The notes: generated from the letters alone by a model not told the origin. A stretch of DNA of 64,000 nt from Planctomycetota bacterium (GCA_016779205.1 JADHOC010000003.1:124001-188000); one strand, 5' to 3'. Positions 19,403-28,932 are shown, counted from the stretch's first letter. Translations and numbers: made by a program.

Positions 19403-20146
19403 TCAGCTCGAACGACGGCCCTTCTGCTCCCGGCGGTCGACGGGCTTGCGGTCCCAGAAGTCACGTGCTTCATCAGGGGACTCCTCCACCGGGGCCGCGG
19501 GCTTGAACTGCTCGTTCGCGGGGAGGGGCGGGATCACGGTGTCGCCCGCGGTCTGGTCGAAGAAGTCGATCTTCCGCTGGGGCAGCGGCGTCTCGGCCCG
19601 CGTGGGCGTACGGCGTGACTCCTCGAGGCGTGTCTCCTTGCGCTGCTCCTCGAGCACGAGGTCAAGCGTGCGTTGGTCAATGACGTTCATCGCGACCAGG
19701 ACCTCACCGACGCGCCGCCCCTTACGGACTCGCTGCAGCACGAGGGCCTTGTCGAGGTCTCCCTTGGTGACGAGGCCCATGCTCAACAGGTGGTCTCCAA
19801 TCCGCTGGCTGTTGACCACGTGGAACACGCCGCCGGGCTCCGCGTTGCCCGCCGCCACCCGATCCTCCGCGATCTGGCGCTCGACGAACTCCATGATCTC
19901 CCGGACGAACTCCACGGCACGGACGTCCGTCAGCCCGCGCTCCATCAGCACCACGCCGATGAGGCGGCTCGCGAGCTGGCAGAGATCAGCGAGGGGCGAC
20001 CAGCCCTCGGACTCGACCGAGGACGCGAGCGAACTCAGCGCATCCCGGGAGCCATAGAGGCGGTCCTGGTCACCGTTCTCGAAGGCGATGAACGAGCGCT
20101 CAAGTTCACGGAGTTGCTCGCGAAGTGATTGATGGGTTTCGGACAT
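19403..20146 (-). CDS. MshEN-domain protein with N-terminal helical region
   Basis: The 247-residue protein has a mostly helical N-terminus (residues 1-95). It then has two MshEN-type helical motifs, RIGDHLLSMGLVTKGDLDKA at 115-134 and RVGEVLVAMNVIDQRTLDLV at 145-164, each ending in a Gln-containing helix. The last 75 residues are charged and Pro-rich, with no fold evident. MshEN modules occur at the N-terminus of PilB/GspE/MshE ATPases and bind c-di-GMP; here no ATPase domain follows, so it is a stand-alone reader or adaptor. It lies 36 bases upstream of the PilZ gene on the same strand. No Shine-Dalgarno is visible before the ATG. Confidence 0.65.
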   Translation of the reverse strand: MSETHQSLREQLRELERSFIAFENGDQDRLYGSRDALSSLASSVESEGWSPLADLCQLASRLIGVVLMERGLTDVRAVEFVREIMEFVERQIAEDRVAAGNAEPGGVFHVVNSQRIGDHLLSMGLVTKGDLDKALVLQRVRKGRRVGEVLVAMNVIDQRTLDLVLEEQRKETRLEESRRTPTRAETPLPQRKIDFFDQTAGDTVIPPLPANEQFKPAAPVEESPDEARDFWDRKPVDRREQKGRRSS

Positions 20147-20321
20147 AGGGAACGGCAGGATCAGGGGCGAACTGGCGCCGGAGCGCCTCCCAGGTGAGGG
20201 GAACTATCGACTTGCCCCCGTTCATCGCTGGAGCCGTTAGGTGAATTCCCCTCACGTCCATCCAGGGGCCCGGCTGAATGGGCTCCCTGGGGCCGTTTCT
20301 CGGCCTCCGCACGCCCTCTTC

Positions 20322-20885
20322 TCAGAATGAGGCGTGCAGCCCCACCGCTAGCCAGGAGAGCCGCATCTCGCTCAGCGCATCCAGCAGAGGATCCTCCTGG
20401 GCTCTCGCGAGGGCGGCCGTGCCATGGACTCCAAAGGGTCCTGAGAGCGGCTCCCGCCAGGTGAAGCGGATGATGCTGCTCGAGAAGCCTGCCTGGCCCA
20501 AGGGCGATCCATCCACGGGGTGCATCCCATCGTCGTATGGGAATTCTCCCGCGCCCAGGTCCACCTCAAGGGGCCACCCCTGGCTGACCCACGCCTGACG
20601 CTCGTCCGATGCGGGCTCGTCCCACGCCAGCGGAGCGGCCGCGCCGGGCTGCAGCGGATGCCGGTCCGTGGCCCCCTCCGTCCCGGACGTCGAGTGGAAG
20701 GACCCGTCGGCGACCTCGTTGAAGTCAGAGATCGAGAAGGCACCCGCGTTGGTCCGCGCCGCCGAGAGGACCTCGTACCCGTGGATTCGAGGGCTGACAT
20801 CGGGGACCGCCCGAACCCCGGGTGAGCTGCAGCCGCAGAGGGCCCCGAGCAACGCGGCCATGATCATTCCAGAGCGGATCTCCAT
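20322..20885 (-). CDS. Putative lipoprotein of unknown function
   Basis: The 187-residue product has a short lipoprotein signal (MIMAALLGALCGC, Cys19 from this start). The rest resembles no family I know. The C-terminus (LSWLAVGLHASF) is amphipathic and ends in phenylalanine, like an outer-membrane beta protein, so a small or truncated outer-membrane lipoprotein is possible. The ATG at 20885 was preferred over one 18 bases upstream because it begins the signal. Codon use is less GC-biased than in most neighbours, so the call is moderate. Confidence 0.55.
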   Translation of the reverse strand: MEIRSGMIMAALLGALCGCSSPGVRAVPDVSPRIHGYEVLSAARTNAGAFSISDFNEVADGSFHSTSGTEGATDRHPLQPGAAAPLAWDEPASDERQAWVSQGWPLEVDLGAGEFPYDDGMHPVDGSPLGQAGFSSSIIRFTWREPLSGPFGVHGTAALARAQEDPLLDALSEMRLSWLAVGLHASF

Positions 20886-21073
20886 CGTGCGCCGGCCGCG
20901 CACGGGCGGTCCGGGCTCGATGGATCGTCATTTGACCTTGGACCACTCGTGCCCCAATGGGAGCGACGCAGCCGCGGTCTCAAATGGGGCGCCAGACCGA
21001 GGTGGCGGTCCCAGGATGGCGCACCCATCGGGCGGCGTGCCTGCAGCGGCCGCGACCCCGCGACGGTAGAGGC

Positions 21074-22585
21074 CTAGCTCGCGGCCCCGTCCAGCTGGGC
21101 ACGGAGGCGCCAGCCGACCTGCCGCATCACCTGGTGGGCGATCGCGGACGCGACCAGGGGACCGGGGAGTCGCACGAACGCGAACTTCAGCTCGAGGCAC
21201 CGCTCCTTGAACGCGTTGTATTCCTCCGGCTCGAGCCGTACACCGAGGAGGAAGAGCTTGGTGCCCTCACCCTCGAGCGCGGCTTCAAGGACCGCGTCGC
21301 GCTCTGCCTTCAAGCCGTCCACGTCCACCTCCTGGAAGTCGAACGTACTGGCGCCGAGCTCTTCCGCGAGGCCATCCGCATCCACGGAGCTCGACGGCGG
21401 AGCGAACAGCACCACGTCCATCGAGGAGAGGAGCTGACGGGCCTCCGCCATCGACTTGGCAAGCCGCTCCTCGTTCTCGGCGGTGTCCACCGCTGGCTGC
21501 GACGCTCGATCACTGCCGAGGAATCCCCGCAGGACCTCCGCGACCTCCAGGTCCAGCCCGCCAAGGCGCCCCCGTAGCCCCTGGAGGGCCTCCGAGAGGC
21601 CCCTATCGGACCGATCGAGGCCGGCCACGGCCCAGCCCTTGAGCGCCTCACCGAGGGACTCGGCCTCCGCCCGGGTGGCGCCGCGCTCGTCGAGCAGCTT
21701 GCCCACGTGGTACCGGACCTTGCCCAGGAGATGACCCCGCTGCCGCCGGTCCTTGCGGTCGCGCGTGAGCTCGTCACAGAGCTTCTTGATCCGTCCCCGG
21801 AGGTCCGCGGATTGGGAGCAGTCGGCGAGGTCGTCCAGCCGCATGTGGCGGTCGACGTAGATGCGGAAGCGGGTCGTCTGCTCCTTGAGCCAGAGGAAGA
21901 CCTCCCGCTGATCGCTGTCGCTCCGGACCGGAGCTTCCACGATCGACGCGAGGAGAGCCGACTGCGCCTCGGCGAGCAGGTACAGGAACGCCCGCGGCGG
22001 ACCGTCCTGGAAGAGGCCCGCGTCCTCGAGCTCCCGCGCCTTCTCAACGGCGAAGCAGAGCGTCTCGTAACACTCCGCCACGACCGCCAGCTTCGCCGCG
22101 GACTCGTCCGGAACGTCGAAGGCCTCGCTCTGATTGGCGCGGATCCCGAAGGGCTGATCGAGCATCCACGGGATGGTGTCGCGGAGCCCCCGCAGGGACT
22201 CTCGCAGGGCGCGCTCCTGGTTCGCCAGCTGGGCCTCAGCGGCGCTTCGCTCGCCGCCTTCGAGGTGCCGGAGTCCCTGACGCTCCACGGAGACCCGGCA
22301 GGCGGCAGCCTTCCACCTCGTCCTCTTCAGGACCGTGTCGAGACCGCCGGTGAGCGGCTCCCCGTCGGACGGTGCAGTCGCCGAGGCTCGCCCGCGAGCC
22401 GCCGGAGTGAGGACCCCATGGGAGGTCGCCTTTCCGCTCCCCATCGCCTCCAGCTCATTGGCCAGCCACTCCTGCAACACACCCAGCGCCTCCCGCGTCT
22501 CGCGACTCGAGGCGGCGTCCCTCAAGCAGACCTTGAGGAGGTGGATCAGGGCTCCAGCGGAGCGCTCGTTCGATTGGTGCGGCAA
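21074..22585 (-). CDS. Large protein of unknown function with long helical region and Rossmann-like C-terminus
   Basis: The 503-residue product has no signal peptide or membrane helix. Residues 1-370 are predicted mostly helical and charged, with many Leu/Arg/Glu heptad-like stretches (for example LANQERALRESLRGLRD and GRIKKLCDELTRDRKDRR). The last 120 residues alternate beta and alpha (MDVVLFAPPSSSVDADGLAEEL ... TKLFLLGVRL ... FAFVRLPGP), like a small Rossmann or DUF2325-type fold, but I cannot assign it. The start is a TTG at 22585, the only start codon before the conserved-looking N-terminus, so the true start is uncertain. It lies in a minus-strand stretch with the lipoprotein, MshEN and PilZ genes. 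Function unknown. Confidence 0.65.
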   Translation of the reverse strand: MPHQSNERSAGALIHLLKVCLRDAASSRETREALGVLQEWLANELEAMGSGKATSHGVLTPAARGRASATAPSDGEPLTGGLDTVLKRTRWKAAACRVSVERQGLRHLEGGERSAAEAQLANQERALRESLRGLRDTIPWMLDQPFGIRANQSEAFDVPDESAAKLAVVAECYETLCFAVEKARELEDAGLFQDGPPRAFLYLLAEAQSALLASIVEAPVRSDSDQREVFLWLKEQTTRFRIYVDRHMRLDDLADCSQSADLRGRIKKLCDELTRDRKDRRQRGHLLGKVRYHVGKLLDERGATRAEAESLGEALKGWAVAGLDRSDRGLSEALQGLRGRLGGLDLEVAEVLRGFLGSDRASQPAVDTAENEERLAKSMAEARQLLSSMDVVLFAPPSSSVDADGLAEELGASTFDFQEVDVDGLKAERDAVLEAALEGEGTKLFLLGVRLEPEEYNAFKERCLELKFAFVRLPGPLVASAIAHQVMRQVGWRLRAQLDGAAS

Positions 22586-22690
22586 GGGTGACCCCGGGGG
22601 TTCAGCTTCGGAGTATGGAGACCCTTTGCGACGAATTGAAGCGACACATTTCGGTTACCCATTACGTACGCCGCTCGACCCGCACCGCCT

Positions 22691-25555
22691 TCAATCCGAC
22701 GCGCCGCCGCCGAGCACCACGGCGTTCCCCAGGAGCCGGCCCGTGGAGCGCCAAGACCCTCGGTAGACAGGTGATACGACGAAGCTGATGACTCGGCCGT
22801 CCCCGAGGGTCTCCGAGGTCAACCACGCGCTGTCGGCGATCCGCGTCCGCGCCTCGGGCCAGAGGAGCCCACCAAGTCGCAAACGAGGGGCCGTGGTCAG
22901 CCGGATCGCGGGACGGGAGGCGCTCATCAGCACGCTGGATCCAGAGAACAGGACGGCCAACTCCTCTCCCCGAAGGCCAACCGTGAGCCAGGACTCCGGG
23001 TTGACCTCGGCTCGCAGGATGACGCCCGCGGGTGAGAAGCGGCGGCGCCAGCGATCCAGCGCCTCGGGCGTAGCGGATTCTTCCTCAACACCGGCCGGCT
23101 CGGACGCCGCCGCGGCCTCCCCTTCAGGAGCCACTGCGGCGGGGTCCGGCGCCCCGTCGGAGGTCTCCTGCGGCGCGCCGTAGAGCTCCTCGACGTCCAC
23201 CTCGACGCGCATGGATCCCCGCTCCCGCGCCGCGCGCCAGGCGTATTCCTCAAGCCCGTCCAGGACATCGCGGCGCAGGCGGTTCCCGGAGAGCCCGAGC
23301 TCCGGGTCCGCCAACGCCGTGCTCGAACTCCCGATGGCGATCAGGGTCCCCCCGGCGCGGGTCCAACGGGCGAGATCCTCGGCGCGCTCGCGGGCGAACC
23401 CGCCCGCGCCCGGCGGCAGGATGAAGACGCTGTACTCGTCGAGGTCCACGCTCCCGGGCCGCTGGGCGTCTACCAGAGTGACCGGCATCCCAAGGTCCTC
23501 ATCCAGGTAGCGCCAGACGTGCCCGAAGTCGGTGGTGGACACCGGCGAGTTGGAGAGGAGGGCGACCCGCGGGGCCTCGAGGAGCCTGAAGTGACCACCG
23601 CCCAGGTCCGGGCCGTCCTCGATCGCGCGCCCGCTCACGACCGAGTGCACCACCGCCGTCGACTCGGTCGCGGCCTGGCGCACGAGCTCGTCCACATCCT
23701 CGGGGTTCTCGTGGCGCCTGAGCAGGAGGGAGCCACGGGCCAGGGAGACGCGCTCCGGAGCGCCGCCGGCGCCACGCACTCGGGCCTCGAATTCCCGGTC
23801 CGAAACGTGCACCTGGAGGCCAAGCTCCATGGCCCGCGCGGCAAAACGCAGGGAGCGTCGGTCGTCACCGTCCACGACCCAGGCGTACGCGCCGGCCGTG
23901 TCGCCCACCGGCCCAGCAGGCGCCTGGACCGGACCCGCGGGCGTGCGCTCCACGTCCGGCATCGACGCCCAGTAACCCTGGACCCCGAGCTGGCGGCCCA
24001 GGCACCACGCGGTCACGTCGTAGACCTTGGAGCCTTTTCCGCGCTCGATGGACTCACGCTCCTTCTGAAGGAACTCCGCGTCGAGGCGGGGGTCGAACTC
24101 CAGGTAGGCGCGCATCATCGCGCCCTGCGGTTGGGCGGAGGGCACGACCCAGGTGCCCTTCGGGAACGCCCGGTTCTCCTCGGTGTCCCCAAGCGGACCG
24201 GTGACCTCCGACGCCTCGAAGGCCTCGGACGCACGGAAGACCTCGATGCCCTGGGAGAGCAGGGCGCGCAGCAGCCGGGCGTCGACCTCGACGTCCGCGG
24301 ACGGGACCACGAGGTAGGCGCCCTTCCCGGGCTCGGGGACCGGCTCACAGGCGGCCCGGCGGTGGGCGAGGTAGTCGCGCAGGATCGCCTCCCGGTTCGC
24401 CGCGAACGTCTCGAGGTTGGCGAGGCTCGCCGCCACCTGACCGTGCACGGTCTCGCGGTAGGAGACGATCTCTCCGGACTCCCGCTTGAGCGGTGCGCCG
24501 ATGGTGCGGCCCTGCTCGTACAGCATCCCGATGGCCCCTGTGAGGCTCCCCCACGCGTCCGAGTATCCCGGGTAGAGGGCGTCCGCCCATTCGCGGGTGT
24601 AGTACCCCCAGCCATATCCGTCGAAGACGCGCGCCGCGTCATCCGCGAGGACCCCCTGCCAGTGGAGGAGCCGCTCGGGGAGGTGCGCGTTACGGGGCGC
24701 GCTCTGGGGGTAGAAGAGGAAGGTGTCCAGCCCGCTCATCTCGTGGGCGTCGACGAAGAGCTGGGGCGGGAGGTCCAGGAGGCGCGCCCAGCGACCGCGC
24801 GTCTCCGGCGCCTCCCCCGCCATCCAGTCCCGGTTCATGTCGAACAGGTAGTGGTTGCCCCGACCGTTGGGCCAGCGACCGCGCTGCATCGCGCCGTCGT
24901 CGAGGTTGGCCCGATAGCCCGCGGTCTGCAGCACCATCGACCGGATACGCTCCCGACCGTCGGGGTTGAGGCAGGGGTCGAGGACCACGACGGTCTCCTC
25001 GAGCATCGCCGAGACCTTCTCATCCGTGCACGCCGCCAGGTGGTAGGCCACCGGCAGCGCCGCCTCGGACGCGGACGTCTCGTCTCCGTGGATCCCGTAC
25101 CCCATCCAGGCCACCGCGGGCTGATCCGCGAGGGCGGCGTCAAGGCCCTCGCCTTCCCCGCGCGGGTCCCAGAGCCGACGGGCGGTGGCGCGGATCCCGT
25201 CCATGCGCGCGTGGTTCTCCGGGGACGTGATCACCAGCGTCACCAGGGGCCTGCCCTCGTAGGTCTGGCCGTACCGCTCCATGGTCACCCGGTCACTGGA
25301 CGCCGCGATCGCGCGGAGGATCCGCAGCATCTCGTCGTGGCTCGCGAGCCGGCTCCCGACGGGCTGGCCCAGGAAGTCCTCGGGCCGGGCCACCGACCCG
25401 TCGTAGGTCGCTCCGGGGAAGAACGGCTCCGTCCACTCGTTGGCGGCGTCGTCACCGAGGCGGATGGGCGCGTGATCGCGGAGGACGTCCTGCCCCGGGG
25501 CTGCACCCTGGGGGATCGCGAACGCAGAGAGGATGGCGAGGGGAGCGAGGAGCAT
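22691..25555 (-). CDS. Secreted M14-family zinc carboxypeptidase
   Basis: The 954-residue protein starts with a signal peptide (MLLAPLAILSAFAIPQGAAPG). The M14 domain covers about residues 70-400: the first two zinc ligands are His156 and Glu159 in GIHGDE, the third is His271 in DAHEMSG, and the family NPDGRERIR and NRDWM motifs lie between. The remaining 550 residues include a Rossmann-like or glutamine-amidotransferase-like region (DYGHVWRYLDE-type start, then FILPPGAGGF), as in many large secreted M14 proteins of Bacteroidota and Planctomycetota. It probably trims peptides outside the cytoplasm. The ATG at 25555 avoids overlap with the divergent FHA-protease gene. TACACT about 50 bases upstream is a possible -10. 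Confidence 0.9.
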   Translation of the reverse strand: MLLAPLAILSAFAIPQGAAPGQDVLRDHAPIRLGDDAANEWTEPFFPGATYDGSVARPEDFLGQPVGSRLASHDEMLRILRAIAASSDRVTMERYGQTYEGRPLVTLVITSPENHARMDGIRATARRLWDPRGEGEGLDAALADQPAVAWMGYGIHGDETSASEAALPVAYHLAACTDEKVSAMLEETVVVLDPCLNPDGRERIRSMVLQTAGYRANLDDGAMQRGRWPNGRGNHYLFDMNRDWMAGEAPETRGRWARLLDLPPQLFVDAHEMSGLDTFLFYPQSAPRNAHLPERLLHWQGVLADDAARVFDGYGWGYYTREWADALYPGYSDAWGSLTGAIGMLYEQGRTIGAPLKRESGEIVSYRETVHGQVAASLANLETFAANREAILRDYLAHRRAACEPVPEPGKGAYLVVPSADVEVDARLLRALLSQGIEVFRASEAFEASEVTGPLGDTEENRAFPKGTWVVPSAQPQGAMMRAYLEFDPRLDAEFLQKERESIERGKGSKVYDVTAWCLGRQLGVQGYWASMPDVERTPAGPVQAPAGPVGDTAGAYAWVVDGDDRRSLRFAARAMELGLQVHVSDREFEARVRGAGGAPERVSLARGSLLLRRHENPEDVDELVRQAATESTAVVHSVVSGRAIEDGPDLGGGHFRLLEAPRVALLSNSPVSTTDFGHVWRYLDEDLGMPVTLVDAQRPGSVDLDEYSVFILPPGAGGFARERAEDLARWTRAGGTLIAIGSSSTALADPELGLSGNRLRRDVLDGLEEYAWRAARERGSMRVEVDVEELYGAPQETSDGAPDPAAVAPEGEAAAASEPAGVEEESATPEALDRWRRRFSPAGVILRAEVNPESWLTVGLRGEELAVLFSGSSVLMSASRPAIRLTTAPRLRLGGLLWPEARTRIADSAWLTSETLGDGRVISFVVSPVYRGSWRSTGRLLGNAVVLGGGASD

Positions 25556-25602
25556 GGCTTTGGGGCGAGAGCGGCGGAGAAGAGAACGGGGCGAGTGTAT
25601 CG

Positions 25603-25608
25603 CGCCCG
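25603..25608 (-). promoter_or_regulatory. -10-like hexamer TACACT for the M14 carboxypeptidase
   Basis: On the minus strand TACACT lies 47 bases before the ATG at 25555, in the divergent gap with the FHA-protease gene; the leader would be pyrimidine-rich. Confidence 0.3.
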
Positions 25609-25638
25609 CGCGGAGGACTCGGCAAGCTCTGGAGGCCG

Positions 25639-27312
25639 ATGAAGGACCCCTTCGCACCCGCTGGCGCCCTGCGCCTCAAGCCCGTGGACGTGATCGGGTA
25701 CCCCGCCCCCATGGATCTGCGGCAGGACCGCGGCGGGGACGCCGACGCGGGCCTGACGGCGGGGAGGGCGGAGGACAACGACATCGCGCTGGTGGAGGGC
25801 CGCTACCCCTCGGTCTCCGCCCACCACTGCCGCTTCGAGCGGCGCGGGGGCGTGCTCACGGTCGAGGACCTCGGCTCCAGCAACGGCACCCTCGTGAATG
25901 GCCAGCCGATCCAGGCCGCGGTGGAGCTGGCGGTGGGTGACCTCGTCCGGCTCGGGAGCGTGGGGCCGAAGTTTCTGGTGGTCGGCGGCCGCGAGCTGAA
26001 CGACACGGTGTTCGTCCGCCGCGAGGAGCTGCGCCCGAACACGGGCGAGGTCGAGGAGATCGTCGAGCGGGGCCAGCGCGGCAGCCGGCTGCGGCTCTCC
26101 ATCCTCGTCACCCTGCTGCTCGGCGCCTTCGCCTGGCTCGCCTGGGAGTCCCGGCGCAGCGCGAGCGACATGAAGGAGCAGCTCGACGCCCGCTCGGTCG
26201 AGTACGAGGAGCGCCTGGCTGACGCCTACGCCCAGATCGCCGCCCTCGACCAGCGGGAGCGTGACCGCGCCGCAGAGGAGACCGATCGGTCCGAGTCACG
26301 CCTCGCCACCCTGCGCTCGCTCGAGGGGGACCTGCTCCGGCGGGCGGAGACGCTGGAGGCCTCGGTCAAGTCCCGCGCCGCCGAGGAGGCCCGCCTGCGC
26401 GAGCGGGTGGTGGAGCTCGAGCGGAGCGGCAGCGAGAAGGGCGTGCTCGACCGGGTCGTCCGGGACCTGGAGGCCGCGCGCGCGGACCTGGACACCACGC
26501 GCAGCGAGCTCCGCGACGCCCGGCAGAAGGTCGACCTGCTCGACCCCGTCAACCTGGCCCAGGCCCGGGTGAGCGGCGTGGCCGACGTCCGACGCTCGGT
26601 GGTGCTCATCGAGAACAAGGTCAGGATTCGAAACGTCGAGACGGGCGAGCTGCTCTTTCTCGACGGAGTGGGCCCCGCCGCGGAGCCCAACTTCGAGGGG
26701 CGCGGCACCGAGTTCGTGCTCGAGTCCACGGGCTCCGGCTTCTGCATCGACGAGGACGGCTGGATCTTCACCAACGCCCACGTGGTGGGACCGCCGGACA
26801 ACGAGCTCCTGCGCGCGATCCGCGGCACGCCGCTGCTCGAGCAGATCGTGGAGCTCACGGTCGTGTTCTCCGACCAGTCCAAGCGGCACGTCGCCGCGGT
26901 TCACTCCACCAGCAGCAAGGGCGTTGACCTGGCGCTGCTGAAGATCGAGCCGTTCGCGGGCATGCCGGTCCACGCGGCCTTCTCCACGGAGGTCCCCCTC
27001 CCCGAGCCGGGGAGCGACATCTTCCTGGTCGGCTTCCCGCTGGGGTTCCTCGCGGTCCAGGACGGAGAGACCGTCATCTCCTCCATCTTCCGCGGGATCC
27101 TGTCGCGCAAGGTCGGGGACCAGATCCAGGTGGACGCGGGCGTGCACCCGGGGAACAGCGGCGGACCCATCACCGACACCGCAGGCCGCGTGGTCGGGGT
27201 CGTCGTCAGCGTCCAGGCGCTCCCCGACCAGACGGCGGTCTACACCATCGGCTACGGCATCCCGATCCACCTCGCCGCCGAGCTCTGGCCCCCCGCCGCG
27301 GGCTCGGAGTGA
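25639..27312 (+). CDS. FHA domain - membrane helix - coiled coil - trypsin-like serine protease fusion
   Basis: Four parts are visible in 557 residues. An FHA domain (about 38-110) has GRAEDND, SAHHCRF and EDLGSSNGTLVNG, the phosphothreonine-binding loops. One membrane helix lies at about 155-172. A long coiled coil (about 175-310, rich in Glu, Arg, Ala and Leu) follows. The trypsin-like domain (about 320-550) has the triad His381 (TNAHVV), Asp430 (GVDLALL) and Ser507 (GNSGGP). With a cytoplasmic FHA and a periplasmic HtrA-like protease, the protein could connect phosphorylation state inside to proteolysis outside (inference). No PDZ domain follows. The ATG has a good GGAGG. birA follows after 10 bases. 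Confidence 0.9.
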   Translation: MKDPFAPAGALRLKPVDVIGYPAPMDLRQDRGGDADAGLTAGRAEDNDIALVEGRYPSVSAHHCRFERRGGVLTVEDLGSSNGTLVNGQPIQAAVELAVGDLVRLGSVGPKFLVVGGRELNDTVFVRREELRPNTGEVEEIVERGQRGSRLRLSILVTLLLGAFAWLAWESRRSASDMKEQLDARSVEYEERLADAYAQIAALDQRERDRAAEETDRSESRLATLRSLEGDLLRRAETLEASVKSRAAEEARLRERVVELERSGSEKGVLDRVVRDLEAARADLDTTRSELRDARQKVDLLDPVNLAQARVSGVADVRRSVVLIENKVRIRNVETGELLFLDGVGPAAEPNFEGRGTEFVLESTGSGFCIDEDGWIFTNAHVVGPPDNELLRAIRGTPLLEQIVELTVVFSDQSKRHVAAVHSTSSKGVDLALLKIEPFAGMPVHAAFSTEVPLPEPGSDIFLVGFPLGFLAVQDGETVISSIFRGILSRKVGDQIQVDAGVHPGNSGGPITDTAGRVVGVVVSVQALPDQTAVYTIGYGIPIHLAAELWPPAAGSE

Positions 27313-27322
27313 CCTGAGCCCC

Positions 27323-28072
27323 ATGCCCCCTCCCCCCTGGAGACGCTTCCGGCACGGGGTCGTCGCCTCCACGAACGACCTGGCCTTCGCCGCCATCGAG
27401 GCCGGTGAGGCTCAGCACGGTGACGCGTTCATCGCCGAGGCCCAGACCGCGGGGCGCGGGACCAGGGGCCGGCGATGGGAGAGCGAGGTCGGCGGCCTGT
27501 ACCTCAGCGTGGTCCTGCTTTCGGAGACGATGCCGCCCCCCGGCGCGTGGACCTGCGCGGGAGCGCTGGCGGTGCACGACCTCGCCGCGTCGGGCGGCGC
27601 CGACGTCGTGATCAAGTGGCCCAACGACGTGACCACGACCGCGGGCGCGAAGATCGCCGGGGTCCTCGCGGAGTCCCGAGGCCTGCGGGCCGACGGGCCT
27701 GCCACCTTCGTCCTGGGGATCGGGCTCAACGTCTGTGGCCGCGGCCCCTCGTCGGCGCTCCGTGCGGAGCGCCCCGTGGCCTCGCTCGGCGAGGTGGCCC
27801 CGGGCCTCGAGCTCGCCGACGCGGAGGAGGGGCTCTTGGCCGCGCTCGAGCGTCGGGCAGCGGAGGTGATCCGGGGCCCCGGCGGGCTCTACGGCGAGTT
27901 CTTCGACCGCTGCGCCCTCGGGGGCGAGCGCGTGCTCGTCGAGGGCGCGGAGCAGCAGGTCACCGGCACCTGGACCGGCCTTGACCCGTTCCTGGGCCTC
28001 CGGATCGAGGAGGGGGGCCGCGCCCGCCACCTCCCGGTGGCCCACGTGCGCAGCGTCCAGTCCGCCCCCTGA
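27323..28072 (+). CDS. birA: Biotin--[acetyl-CoA-carboxylase] ligase
   Basis: This enzyme attaches biotin to the carboxyl-carrier protein of biotin-dependent carboxylases. The 249-residue protein has the biotinyl-AMP loop GRGTRGRRW near residue 45, VVIKWPNDV and KIAGVLAES, then VLGIGLNV and a small C-terminal SH3-like domain. It lacks the N-terminal DNA-binding helix-turn-helix of bifunctional BirA, so it is a ligase only. It starts 10 bases after the FHA-protease stop with no Shine-Dalgarno (GAGCCCCATG). Confidence 0.93.
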   Translation: MPPPPWRRFRHGVVASTNDLAFAAIEAGEAQHGDAFIAEAQTAGRGTRGRRWESEVGGLYLSVVLLSETMPPPGAWTCAGALAVHDLAASGGADVVIKWPNDVTTTAGAKIAGVLAESRGLRADGPATFVLGIGLNVCGRGPSSALRAERPVASLGEVAPGLELADAEEGLLAALERRAAEVIRGPGGLYGEFFDRCALGGERVLVEGAEQQVTGTWTGLDPFLGLRIEEGGRARHLPVAHVRSVQSAP

Positions 28073-28157
28073 GAGCGCGCGTCTGGGGCCGGCGTCCCCG
28101 GTCGCGACGGCGCGGGGTTGCTGGACCTTCCAGGACCCACCCTGGAGCCCCCTTCAC

Positions 28158-28163
28158 TACACT
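28158..28163 (+). promoter_or_regulatory. -10-like hexamer TACACT for rph
   Basis: Lies 51 bases before the rph ATG; the leader would be strongly pyrimidine-rich with a small CTCGA/TCGAG inverted repeat. Confidence 0.35.
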
Positions 28164-28214
28164 CTTCGCCCTCGATTCGAGGCCTGTTCCCCTCCCCCAC
28201 GCCCCTCGATTCCC

Positions 28215-28931
28215 ATGCAGCGCAGCGACGGCCGCACCCCTGAAGAGCTCCGACCGATCACCTTCCAGCGCGGCTTCACCAACCACGCCCAGGGCTCTGT
28301 GCTGACCTGCTTCGGCGAGACCCGGGTGCTCTGCACCGCCTTCGTCCAGGAGAGCGTTCCGCACTTCCTCAAGGGGAAGGGCGGCGGCTGGGTCACCGCG
28401 GAATACTCGATGCTCCCCAGCTCGACCCACGACCGTAAGTCCCGGGACAAGGGCGGGCGGGTGGACGGCCGCTCGGTGGAGATCCAGCGCCTGATCGGTC
28501 GAGCGCTGCGCGCGGTGGTCGACCTCAAGGCCCTCACGGAGCGGACCATCTGGGTCGACTGCGACGTGCTGCAGGCGGACGGGGGCACGCGCACGGCGGC
28601 CATCAGCGGCGCCTACGTCGCGTTGCACGACGCGCTCACGCGCCTCGACGAGCAACGGAAGCTCCGCAGCTGGCCCCTGGTGTCCCAGCTCGGCGCCGTC
28701 TCGGTCGGGGTCGTGGGCGGGACGCCCATGGCGGACCTCTGCTACAAGGAGGACAGCAAGGCCGAGAGCGACATGAACCTCGTCATGACCGGCGAGGGGA
28801 AGTTCGTGGAGGTGCAGGGCGCCGCGGAGGGCGCGCCCTTCGACCGCGCCGAGCTGAACCAGCTGATCGACCTGGGCGAGTCGGGGATCCGGCGGATCTT
28901 CGAGCTCCAGAACGAGGCGCTGAAGGGCTGA
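28215..28931 (+). CDS. rph: Ribonuclease PH
   Basis: This phosphorolytic exoribonuclease trims tRNA 3' ends in the cytoplasm. The 238-residue length and the motifs [63 protein letters not shown], and the C-terminal [20 protein letters not shown] are those of the family. The frame is open 234 bases further upstream, but the family N-terminus begins at 28215. rdgB follows after 1 base; this rph-rdgB pairing is common in bacteria. Confidence 0.97.
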   Translation: MQRSDGRTPEELRPITFQRGFTNHAQGSVLTCFGETRVLCTAFVQESVPHFLKGKGGGWVTAEYSMLPSSTHDRKSRDKGGRVDGRSVEIQRLIGRALRAVVDLKALTERTIWVDCDVLQADGGTRTAAISGAYVALHDALTRLDEQRKLRSWPLVSQLGAVSVGVVGGTPMADLCYKEDSKAESDMNLVMTGEGKFVEVQGAAEGAPFDRAELNQLIDLGESGIRRIFELQNEALKG

Positions 28932-28932
28932 C

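Noticed and set aside
23519-25642. 707-residue plus-strand frame opposite the M14 carboxypeptidase
   Set aside because: Antisense shadow; the minus-strand gene has zinc ligands and a signal peptide, while the shadow has only low-complexity sequence.
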